A DNA stretch of 64,000 nt from Chlamydiota bacterium (lineage in GTDB: Bacteria; Auribacterota; JACPWU01). A program made the translations under genes and the position numbers. The DNA is taken from positions 1-64,000 of the forward strand of contig JACOUC010000044.1 in NCBI GenBank assembly GCA_016178055.1, given 5' to 3'. Below are positions 18,574 through 30,500 of this stretch, piece after piece (within the stretch, counting starts at the first letter, position 1; every line of letters begins with the position of its first letter). The notes below the pieces were generated by a model that was not told the DNA's origin, searched no databases, and saw only the letters and a list, made by a program, of their open reading frames with translations.

Positions 18574-21500
18574 TTACATCGCTGTACTTGCAGCTTTCCT
18601 TCCCTGACGCTCTTCTTCAATACTTTGACTGGCCTCAATGGGTTTTACAGTGAGGGCTTTCCAATCACCTACTTCAAGTCCTTCGATCATTTCTTTTACC
18701 TCTGCTTTTTCTTCATCAGTGAAAGCGTCTTTGAAACCCTCTTCACGAATCAGGCAGGCGAGTAAAGTAGCCGACAAGGAGGCCGGCTGCTTCATAAGGA
18801 TGGCACGTTGAAGCTCATCATCACCCAGAATGGCTTCTAATGTTTCTCTGTGGGAACCATCATAAGCCAAAATGACATGCTTTAATGAATATTCAGCCGT
18901 CTGCAATGTTACTCTAAGATCCTCTTCTGGCCTGAGCCAGCGAATCCACTCACCATATTCAGATAAATTATCTCTGATCGTTGCCAATCCATCCTCATTA
19001 AAATCAAAGTTCTTAATCCATATCTTTAGGCGCTCCTGACCCTGACCTAGTTTCCCACGAATAAAATTGAGATGTCGCTTTAGATCCTGAATCCTTTCAT
19101 CCGAAAAATCTCCCTTTGGGAAAACTGTTTCTGCATCAATGACAAGCACTTCCTTCTCCCTGTCTCTTCGTGCGATACGAGCAGGGTCAATGAGATATTT
19201 CATGAACAGACAAGTCGATCGTCGTCCCATAAAAGTGCTCAATGTAAAATGGGTCCAACAATTCCTGTCACGACGGTCATGATGTTCTTCCATTCCTTTT
19301 TTCATCGTGTTAATATCACGAAATCCTTTAAATTTTCTATCCCCATTCAATGCAGTATTGACCGTTCCTACAATGTCCTGCATGCCATTGGGTACCCATT
19401 TTCCCATATTATTGGTTTGCAATCTGGAATAAGTCTCATACACACCCCTTTCATCTTCTATCAAAGGTCTTATCACAATAACATCAACCTGTGATTCAGC
19501 CAAAAGCTGAGCGGCCTTGACTAAATTATGACCAAACCAGATAAAATATTTTTTATTTCCACGATCATCCAAAAGTTCAACAGCAATCACCTTCTTGCGA
19601 TCTGAAGAACGTTTTTTGAACTCAGGAATCCGAAACGCAGTGAGTCCCCAATAAACATTTTCCTGTGTTGGAATTAAATGTCTAATGTTAAGAACTTTGC
19701 TCTCTTCTTCTACACGGGTCGGTTTAACGACCCTGCCTTCCCCATCCTGCAAAGCTCCATTCTCAATGTTTCCCTTCACATTTCTCACGGTCTTTTCGGT
19801 AAAATCAACGCCAGGAATCACTGGATTCACAATTGAAATTTTCTCTTCGAAAATGAGTCTCGCCCAAGTTCTTTCAAAGTCTTTTTGAGTAATACCATAA
19901 GACATGGCTCTATCCTTCAAACCTTCCGCAGATAGGGCGAGTGTTTTTCCTAAGAGGGTCACTACAATCGCTTTTTGAGTCAACTCTGCAAAAGAAATGG
20001 CAAAAGTTTTAGAAATCATTTCAGCTTCGCCATCATTCCCATATAAAACTTGATCGTAGGTATAAGGTCTAAGCCATTGTTGGATTAAATCCTTAGCATC
20101 TTGAGCCTCGCCCACAGCCCTTCCGACAACTTCACGAATCGAACTTTGAATTCGAAGGGGGATAAACTCTCTTCCCTCTGAACGAACCCATCGGACCCAG
20201 GCCTCAGCCCCATCCGCCATTTCGGGATGAGAGAGAGCTTGAGGCATCCAAGAAAGCGAAGTCGTTCGTCCTTCGTGCTTTTCCTCCTCCCCAGCCTCAT
20301 GAAGCGCCATGGAAAGAAGGGATTCAATTCCTTCAGATGAATTCAAGCGTTTAAGCGGCCACCGAGAACCATTCACCATAATACGCAAAATATCTCGACC
20401 CCCCTCATGCACAATCTCTCTTTGGGCATCCACATTTTCACCTAAATCTGCATATCGAATTTGAACAAGTTCTTGACCCGGATTATTTTGCTCTAAAGCC
20501 CCAAGCAGAGCTGTCATCATGCCATGATAAATTAGATGTCTTTTCTCACCCGGAGGTGGGGATCGACCCGGAGGAGTTTTGACATTTGCTTCGGATGCGA
20601 GAATCCCTTTCGCCATCCTAATCATTCCCTGCCTCAATTCAGCCTCAATACCTAGCTCATAAGACGTCCATTCATTCCAAGCCGGAGTCTTGAGCGTCTC
20701 TTCTCCAGAGGTTCCAGCTACCCGAGCGGCATCTCGTCGATACTGACCCAAACTCAGCTCATTACGACCTACAGAAAATGTAATTGGAGCACTTCTTAAA
20801 AAACGATCCATTATTTGACGATGTGTTTCTGGACTATTTTCAACTATTTTTTGAATGGCATCGAGAATTCTCACCTTTGCATTATTTAAGTGTGTTTTAT
20901 CCCCCTCATCAAGATGATTCTTAGGACCTAGTGTCTCCATCTGAAGTAAGGTTCCCATTAAAACTTTTAGATAATCAGGCTCTAATCTTTTCCCCTCTTC
21001 TATAATTCTTTGAACCTGCCGCAAAATGCGAAACGCTGTAATATCCATGGAGTTCACATGAAACGAAGTTCCTGCAATATTGTCTCTGATGCTAGAAATA
21101 TATTTCTTTAATAAACCAATATTTTCACCTTCTTTAAAAGTACGAGGTCCCAAAACTTTCTTTTCTAAAGAGGAAAGCCAGGCTGAATCTAAATGACGAC
21201 TAAACTTCAGATTTGCTGCCTCCCCAAACACCCGATCCTGAAGTCCCCAAAGAAGGGCTGGGCCAGTGGCGTGATGACGAGATGCGTTATAGCGAATGAG
21301 GGCGAATTCGGATTCGTTTTGGCGGGACTCGGGAAGTTCTTGTTTGAGATAAGCGATGAGGCTCTCAGTTTCTGTTTTGTCATTTTCTACAGGCAAGCTC
21401 GAAGCTCGAGGCTCGAGGCTAGAGGCAAAAAAACCTTTTGCAACCTCTCTTGCTTTCTTTCCTGCCCCTCTTGTAAAAGTATGCACATTCAATTCAGGAT

Positions 21501-24500
21501 AATCTTCTTGAATCCCTAAAAATGTCGGATCATTCGGCAACACCCGCTCACTTACCTCATGTACAAACGCAATATCACTTGCGACAACTGTATGAGTCAA
21601 ATAAATAGAATCATCCCCAGCCGTAGTGCTTGGGAAACCGTGAATATAAGGGTTATCTTGAAGGACTTTGACTTTGGCCCCGCTCTTTAATAAAGATTCA
21701 ACTGCTGTTTTCAACCCAGGAACCTCAGCTTCAATTCTTCCCAGCACCCTCTCATTCACAAAACCCTGATCCAAGGTCTCGGTCTTACCTCTCCACACAA
21801 CTTGGGCGGGTTTTCCATCCTCTAAAAACAGCGCCTCACCTGATTGTGTACTCAATGTGATCACATTTTCCGCATCAGGTCCTGTTTGAGTCAAAGACCC
21901 AGTGTATAACTCAAACTCCTCCGACCCTCGACCTTCGACCTTCGGCCTTCCACCTTTTTGATAAACCTTGCCCATGAGTTGAACTAAAGGTAGAGCAGTT
22001 TCAGTCATTATTTTTCTATGAATTTCAGAAACTCCAGACGTTTGAGCTGGCTCCACCACAAATAATTTCAAACCAAGCGCTGTTTTATCGGGATCAGAAA
22101 CTTCGTGAGAGCCGTATTGAACTCCAGGAATAGGAATTTCTTTGATTACTTTTCCTAAAGCTTCAGGAACAACATATCTAGCGTCTTCGACTGCATAGAT
22201 GATTGGGCGATTCTGATGGAATGCTTCCCTTTCTCCAAGCAAAGGAATAATGGCACGTCCCCCGGTATTATTTGCAGGGATGTGAGCATAGAGAAAATTG
22301 ACGGGGTGATCTTGCGGGATCCATTTATCAAATTTCCAGTAATCCGTTTTTCTAAAAATAACCTGTACAGGGAAACTTCTCTTTTCTTCTCCATGCGTCA
22401 CGTAATTAAAATGACACTCAACTCCAGAATCTCCATTGGTTATTTCAAGACCACTGATCACATTTTTTTCAGCCAACCCCCTTAAATACTGAGGAAGCAA
22501 TTCTGAATAATTTTGAGAATCATCTCCCTTATCAATAAAATAAAGATTGGCTTCTTTCACCACTCCTCTTTCCAATAAATCAAAAGCGAGAAGAAGCGGC
22601 ATGTGATGACCTCCATAGCCAGGATAGGCAAGGTTTAAAGATCCCCCTAGAACGCTCCTCATCGCTTCATCCCCTGCAATAGCCTTTCCCATCGCCAATG
22701 TTCCCTGAAGCGACTTCCCACTTTGCGAATTTTCCATCGTCAATGTACGAGCCTGCAAACTAAATGGGTCAACGACCGATTGGGGTAAAGGCGACCCAAA
22801 ATCTTCTCCGATATAATGAGCCTCATATTCATTGACAAGAGAACCCCTGACACTATCAAGGATTCTGGAAATTTTCATCGCCATCAGAACGAAAGGATTA
22901 TTAAAATCATCTTCAGCTGCAATATTCCCCAATAAAGCATCTAAATGCCTTAAGTCCGTCGTTAAACCCAATAAGGCCTCTTGTGTTAAACCTGAACCGG
23001 AAGGCGCCTTCAATGTCTTTAAAGCTTGAGCATTGAGTCTCAAGAAGGATTCCAGCTCAGTAAAGTAATTAAAAAGAGGGGCCTCTCTATAAATTGGATT
23101 TGTTAGCAAAGAAGACTTTTCAACATGGGAAAGATCCGGATACGTAGGATTGAGATTTGTCAGAACAGTAGAAATAGACGTCATCAGGATCGATCGATCT
23201 AAAATACTCACTGTTCGTAATACATTCTGTGAAGAAAGATTTTGCTTTTCGATTTGCAGCGTCCTGACCACCTCAAAGAATTCAGCGAGGATATGGGTCG
23301 GGTCTATGCCTTCTCGGACAGTTACACTTGTGCAAGACCAGTTCCCTGTTTGGGGCAGACTCTCAACTTGAGTTTGGCTCCCCTCTTTAGTTAAAAGAGG
23401 GGCTGGGGGAGTTAAAACAATTTCGATACCCGATTTATCACGGAAAAATACTTGTAAAGCCTCGGCAAAGTTTTTCTGAGCCTCTGGACCCATTTTCTTT
23501 ACAGCATCGCTCGCAAGAATTTTATTGATAACTTGTGTAAAATTTTTCCCTTGAGTATACCTCTCCACATTTTCATGAATCGCCCCCTGGGCAAAGATTT
23601 CAATTCCTTGAGGGCCCATCTCTTTAAAGTGATCATGGAGCACTCTGGGCACAAAGATTCTCCCATCTTCAGCACGGAAGAATGCAACCTGAACTGGAGC
23701 TTTGCCTGGCTCTGTAATTGTGAAAAAGGGTTCGCCTTCATCCACCACCACCACTCCCTGCACTCCTCCACCCTCTACCTCATCTGTCATAATTCCAAAC
23801 TCTTTCAAGAATGGATCCGCTATATTCTCCGCCTCCCCAATAAACTCTGGGCTATTCTCTCGGGTCAATGTATTTCGGCCAATCGCATCCCCCAATTTAT
23901 CCTCAATCGCATCAATCGCCCCATTCACCGCAGGCGTACTCACCGGATGTGACCCAGCGATGGTTTTGGTGGAGGTTAAAGCCGATAAATTAAGTATTGT
24001 GTCCCCGGAATTAGTGGATGTTGGAGTCGGTGAATTAGGTACAAGCCCACCATAGTAAAGTAGCCCTTCTATATCCAAATAACCGATCCATATTCGATCC
24101 TCTACGCTGATTCCTCCTTCTTCTAATGTTTCTTTTACAACATCTACATCGTGCGGCAGCATACCTGGCGGACTTCTTCTCTCATTATAGGGTTTATGCC
24201 AAATCAACAATCTGCCGCTATCTTTCAATACCTGGCGCAGATTAGCCCCGAACGTTTCAAGCACCCTTCGCGCCTTTTGGCCACCATCCCAGTACTCAGA
24301 AAGTTTTATTCTTCCTAAAATAGGTTTTATGACATTATTCAAGATATACGGCATATCCCAGGTTAAGCGATCCACTTTTTCAAAAAGAGGTTTGCCGTTT
24401 GTTACAACATTATCGTTTGTAACAGCAGTAATAGGCATACCGGCAATTTCAGCGGTATCCAGAATATTTGCTGTTTCCATATCGCTCAAACCTATGGCAT

Positions 24501-27500
24501 AACCCGGCCGTTTTGTCCTAAGCCATAGGGCCCATGCTATAATCCCTGTTCCCGAACCAACGTCGAGTGCTGTGTGTCCTTTATTCAGATTAAGCTCAAG
24601 ACCCGCAATGGCTCTGAAAAACACCTGTTTGGTTCTGACAGATGCAGAATGGGCGGGATGATAAATACCCGGAAACACGCGAAAGATCAGTTGATGAGTA
24701 CCGGGTTTCTTTTTATATCGCTCATGATCATACTCATTCGGATTAAACTGGGAGATTGTCCATAACCCACCCTCTGATGACAGCTCAACGTAGACATAGG
24801 GCTTTGGCTTAAAACCGGGCTCGGTAGTATATTCGGTATGGCTTGCGATGTCTTTCTTAAGCGGATTTTGAGCATCAGGTGTATTTTTATACCTTTCAAT
24901 GGCAGCTCGATCAGATTTCCATTGCTCTCCAAAATCTTTCCACGCCTTTTTTATTTTGTCTTCGGATGTCTGGCTGCCGAATTTTGGCACATCAAAATAA
25001 TAAGGGCTTAAGTCAAAAAACTTGGCGTGTTTCAAAACATACGGCTTAAAACCGGCCCGTGTGGCGGTTATCTTTTCTTCCGACGTCCCTTTTAAAGCCT
25101 CTTTGATTTCCTCGAGATTAAGAATAGGAAATACCGCGATAAGTCTTCCCTCTCGGTAAAGCAAATCAAAATTCCCGACGGGGGCAAGCTCGTTATCTAA
25201 TATTTCTATTCCTTTGGGAATGGAAAGAGGGTTGGCACGCTTATTGATTCGAATAGTTTTGATCGCGAGATCACCGAGATTCCGTTGGCTTATTTCCTCG
25301 CTTTGAGTTTTCAACAATTCCTCTGATAATCCCATGGTTTTCAAAAGATGTTCAAGTCTTTCCTTGACGTCATCCGCTTTTCCGATTTGGCCAGACGTTT
25401 CTGTCGCTCCCGGCAGCTTCTCCCTCACCCCTTCTGTGCCAACATGCTCTTGGGCGATCTCTCCTTCATTCTTATCATTCTTAGGCCTGACCGCAATTTC
25501 TTCGATGTCTAAAGTACTCATGGTATTCAAAATATTTTGAGCCGTAATCGGAAGACCTTGATGCTGCAAGGTATGAACTCTTTCCAGAAACTCAGCCAGA
25601 ACGTGAGCCGGATCGGATTCATTAGAAGATTTAAGACTCGTGATCTGATTTTTTTGAATTGTTAGAGAAACATCAAATCGCTTAAAAAACTCGACTCGAG
25701 CATCGGAAGCAGAAGCATCCACTTGAATTTGATTAAGCGCAGAAATAATTTTCTGGTTCGTCCTCGCATTGACTTCGCTGATTTCATGAACACAGAGCTC
25801 GACCCAAGCCTCGTCAGACGCTTTATCCCAAAATTTCGCCGTTGTATAAACGCCGCCTTCATCATCTCTAAAAGCAACGATTTGGGTCGTTCGAGATTCT
25901 CCCTTCTTTGTCTCTGTCACTGTGAAAACAGAATCGCCTTTCTTGAGGCTCACACGCACTTCGGTTCCATCCGTCGAGGTGTAAGACAAATCCACCGCAT
26001 CAAAAGTGGTGATGCTTTCCAGACCCTTGTCTCCTTCACCCGCAAGCCCTAAAGGTCTTAAAAAATAATCTGTTTTAGATTCGGTGCCCTTAAAGCGAGA
26101 ATCATCTCTAGCGATCACCCGTCCTTGAATTCCCCTTTCCTTCATCTTGCCCAAAATTTCGGTGACTCTGTTTGAAGAAAGAGGATGTGTCCCGCCCGCG
26201 GCTTTGGTGAAAGTAGGTACTTGCACCTCTTCCATCATCTCCAAGCCCGGTTGCAGTTGAAAAACCCTATAGGAGGTGATATCCTTAACAAAGGAGGCAA
26301 AATTATGGAAAAACTGCTCCATCGCATTTCTGTCAATCCGTCTATCTGTCATGGCCAACCCTGCATCAGGGGGCACAGAATTATGGTACACCAAATCCTG
26401 GACCTGCTTTCGGCTGGGGTCAGCCCTGAAGAAATTACGGGGGAAGATTATTTCCCACAAATTACGATTGAAGACGTCTACGCCTCGATCGCCTATGCGA
26501 ACCAGCTGGTCCAAAACGAAGAAGTACATTTCTACGAAGAAATAAAAGCCCATTAAGATGAAATTTCTCATCGATGAATGTGTTCTTGGAAAAACAACCA
26601 GGCTTCTTAAGGCCCAAGGCTTTTCACTGGTCACGATCCAAGAGTTAGGTAAATCATCTATCAGCAATGGAAAAGTACTTAATCTCTCAAAGGATCTTAA
26701 AACGGTTCTCATCACCGCAGACGTCGGGCTTGGAAATCTTTCGGTATATCCTTTGGGTACCCATGACGGAATTATCGTCCTCAGACCCCGATCCAATGAT
26801 TTCCAAGCCATTGAAGATGTCCACACAGTTCTCACTCGACTGCTTAAGGAGCTTAAACCCTCCCAAATTGAAAAATCCCTTATCATTGTTGATCGCAACA
26901 AATATCGTGTAAGAAAATAGATCTCTTGATCCAAATGACTCGTCGTGGTTAGAATCGCCTCAACACTAACCTCCCTCTTTTGAACTTGTAATGTTCTGAC
27001 CACCTCAAAAAACTCAGCGAGGATGTGGGTCGGGTCTACACCCTCTCGGATAGTCACACTTGTGCAGAACCTATTCGTCGGACTCCCCTCTTTAGTTAAA
27101 AGAGGGGCTAGGGGAGTTAAATTAATTTCAATTCCCTCCTTATCACGGAAAAAAACTTGTAAAGCCTCTGCAAAGTTTTTCTGGTCTTCTTGGCTCATCA
27201 CCCTTACAGCAGGACTGGCAAGGATACTATTAACAACCTGTTTAAAATCTTTTTCTCGAGTATATCTCTCCACATTCTCGTGAATCGTCCCTTGGGCAAA
27301 AGCTTCAATTCCTTGAGGGCCCATCTCTTTAAAGTGATTATGAAGCACTCTAGGGGCAAAAATTCTTCCATCTTCAGCACGGAAGAGTGCAACCTGGACA
27401 GGCTCTTTCCCTACTTCCGTGACCGTAAAGAAAGGGTCTCCTGGAGAAAGGGTCAGAACCACGTCATCGGGTATTTCAATGGATCCAAATCCATCCACCA

Positions 27501-30500
27501 CCACGACTCCCTCCACTCCTCCGCTTTTAATTCTATCTGTCATAATTCCAAAATTTCTCAAGAATGGATCTGCTATTTCTTCCACCTTCGCTATAAATTC
27601 ATTATCTCGAGTCAAAGTCTCTCCTTTGATCCTTCCACCAGCTTTCATAACTAAATCAATCGCATTTGTCGCAGCATTAACCACTAAAGCATTCACCGGA
27701 TGCGCCCCGCTCACGGTTTTGGTCTGAGTCGAAATGGTCGAAGTCGCTTCTTCGCTATTCGCAACGCTTAAAATGGCAAAGGTTGCTTCAGGGCCCCCAG
27801 GGAAATGTCGAATCTGAATGTGAGGAAAGAGGAGTTTCACACAACGGAAGTCACCACTGTACCTGAGAAGCCACCCGGCCATTTTAAATTGCGCAAAGAC
27901 CTGTGCGATCCATTTTCTGACATGGGAGAGAAATCTTGCCAAGAGAATAAAATTAAAAAGACCTGCTGCAGCCGTCAAGATCTCGGGATGAATGTGTCCC
28001 ATATATGATTTTCCAAGAAGAATAATGATAGGAACAATTAAACTCAAGCTCATTAAAAGAATGTCTGTTTTCCTCAAAGTAGAGTTAGAACTGCGCAGAA
28101 CGGTTCTATCAAAACCCTTACCGTTGTGCATGAGGATAACTTTTTCATAGCTTCCGTCCGGTTTCCAATCCATTTGACGAACTCGAGTGGATGGCACCGC
28201 ATCTAGATGTTCCTTTTCATATTTCTTAAGTTGATCAATCGGGCGCCCATCTGAAATGGCTTTGAGAACGTCCACTTTCTTAGATCTCAGAGGATCCCGA
28301 TACGTCATGGGATCAGATGCAAAAATACGTACGGCCTCATTTCGTAATCTCGTGACATCTGAGAACAAGGTCAAAACATCTCGTGAGATCAAAGGACTGG
28401 CAAAATAAATTTCATCGCCCCCAATGCGAATGGAATTACTCTTTGGAGCAAAAAGTTCTGCCAAGGTAAAACCTGACTTTCCATTTACAACCTTACGAAG
28501 CTCTCCATTCACAATCACGAATGGCGTCTTATCAGACGATAAATCAGGGGCACTCAGACTTGGGTTTAATTTTTGAAATTGCGTGGATAAAAATTTGTCA
28601 TCATAGAATGATATTTCTTCTCCGGCTGGGGGATCGGTGCCAGAAACTTTGTCGTAACAATTCTGCAAACTCATCACCTGCTCACTTCCAATCAATCCTG
28701 ATAGAGCAGCTGCCTGATACATTAAATGAAGTTTTTGAGCCATTAAAACTTTTAGAAAATCAATGGTCAAATTTCGAAGGAGTTGATCGGTAGATAATTC
28801 ATATTCTAGTTCCTTCATGAGATGAGGAGTGATGCCTTTACCTAACTTCACCTTCAAGTCCTTATTGGCCTCCACCAAACGCATCATTCGCTCATGAAAT
28901 CCTGCATGATTTCCAAGCGCAAAGCCCTTTAAATCCGCGTACCCTACAAAAAACTGCTGCTTTTGATTTTTATCCTGATAGGCCTCATAGGCTGAAACGG
29001 CATTTGAAATAAAAGCCCTGGAACTCATGCGAAGGCTAACCTCTTCTTTAGATAAAAAACGAGGATCTTGAGAGAGAACACTGTATAAAGTCTCTCCAAC
29101 TCTCTTTAAATTTTCAGAAACTTTGTCCATCGTCATATCCGTACTTAAAAGCTCCCCTTCTAAAGTCTTTAAAGTTGACTCGATTTCCTCGACACGCCTC
29201 GCTTGTTCCAAAACGCCGCTCCTGTAAAGGTTACCGTTATCCCCTTCTCCTATCTCCTTTCTCTGAGGAAATTCATGAAACACACCTAAAATCGATTCTC
29301 TAATATTAAATGCCCGTTCCAAAAGAACCAACTCGCTCACTATTTTAAACTGCTTTTCATCGAGAGAAGTTTGACCTCGATATTGATCATGTGAAAAACT
29401 GACATCCGTTGGCCCCGTTGAGCGAATCTTTGTTCCACTTTCTGAAAACTTTGTCCCTATCAATTCTTTACTCAGAATATTTCTTAAACTTTGTACGGAT
29501 TCCCTTTGTTCATCGGTTGGAGTGATCTCTCCAAAAAGCTTTTCATATAGAAAATTTTCTTCCCCACGAATGACACGGGCCGAAACTTCAGAAAAAGCCC
29601 CCTTCGCAACAGGGTCTGGAAACCAAACAGATGATGTCAGTTTCAAGAAGTGCTCATGAATCAATTGATAAGTGGAGATGGCTTTGGAGATCCACTCCTC
29701 ATCGTATTCTCGAGGAGCCAAGGGATAAAGATCCTGGAAGAGAGATGCAATATTGGCCTTAAACGAGGTCTCAATCGAGGAAGATTTCTGAACAGCGCAA
29801 ACCCCAATCGCTAGGGTGATATTCGTCGGATACCTTCGAAAAGCATTTATGATGTCTTCTCTCGGATTTAGTTGGATCTCACTTTTGCGGGAAGGAGGCT
29901 CCTTTGAAAACGCCAACTGAAGGGCTTTTCCAGCCCTAGCACTATATTTTGTATGGACAACACCTTCTCCATTCACCAGGGAAATCCCATTAAAAACAAT
30001 ATAGTTTTCCTCTCCCTTCGTCCAACTTTGCAGGGCATGTGTTAACTCCCCTTTTAAGGCATCCACCACTTTAATCGTGGTCCAAGAACCTTGAGCCTGA
30101 CTTTCAGTCTGTCCAGAATCTTCTCCTAACCGGTTACAATCGAAATTTCCACCTTCTGTTTCAGTAATATGCCAATATTCATCACCTATTTGATAAAGAC
30201 CTGTTTCAGAACCATCCGCGCTTGTGAAAATTTTAATCTCACTGGCACGAGGTTCAAGCGCAAATTCAATGGACTTGAACGTAGAGGCATAGCCTTTACC
30301 ATGAATAACTCGCCCTAAAATCTCTCTTGAAAGCTCATAAAACTTATCTTTAACCACATCCGCCTTGGCCTGGCTCCCTCCAAAAACAACATCGTTGAGA
30401 TATTTTATCCCCCGCAGTCGAACCACAACAGACATTTTCCCCTCTTTCAGAGAATCTACCATCCTCCTAAAATTTTGATGAGGACGAAGGGCCCCCGCAA

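Noticed and set aside
26185-26556. A longer DUF433 reading frame starting at 26185 or 26276
   Set aside because: The consensus AAGGAGG site before ATG 26305 and the usual DUF433 length set the start at 26305; the longer part is antisense host sequence.
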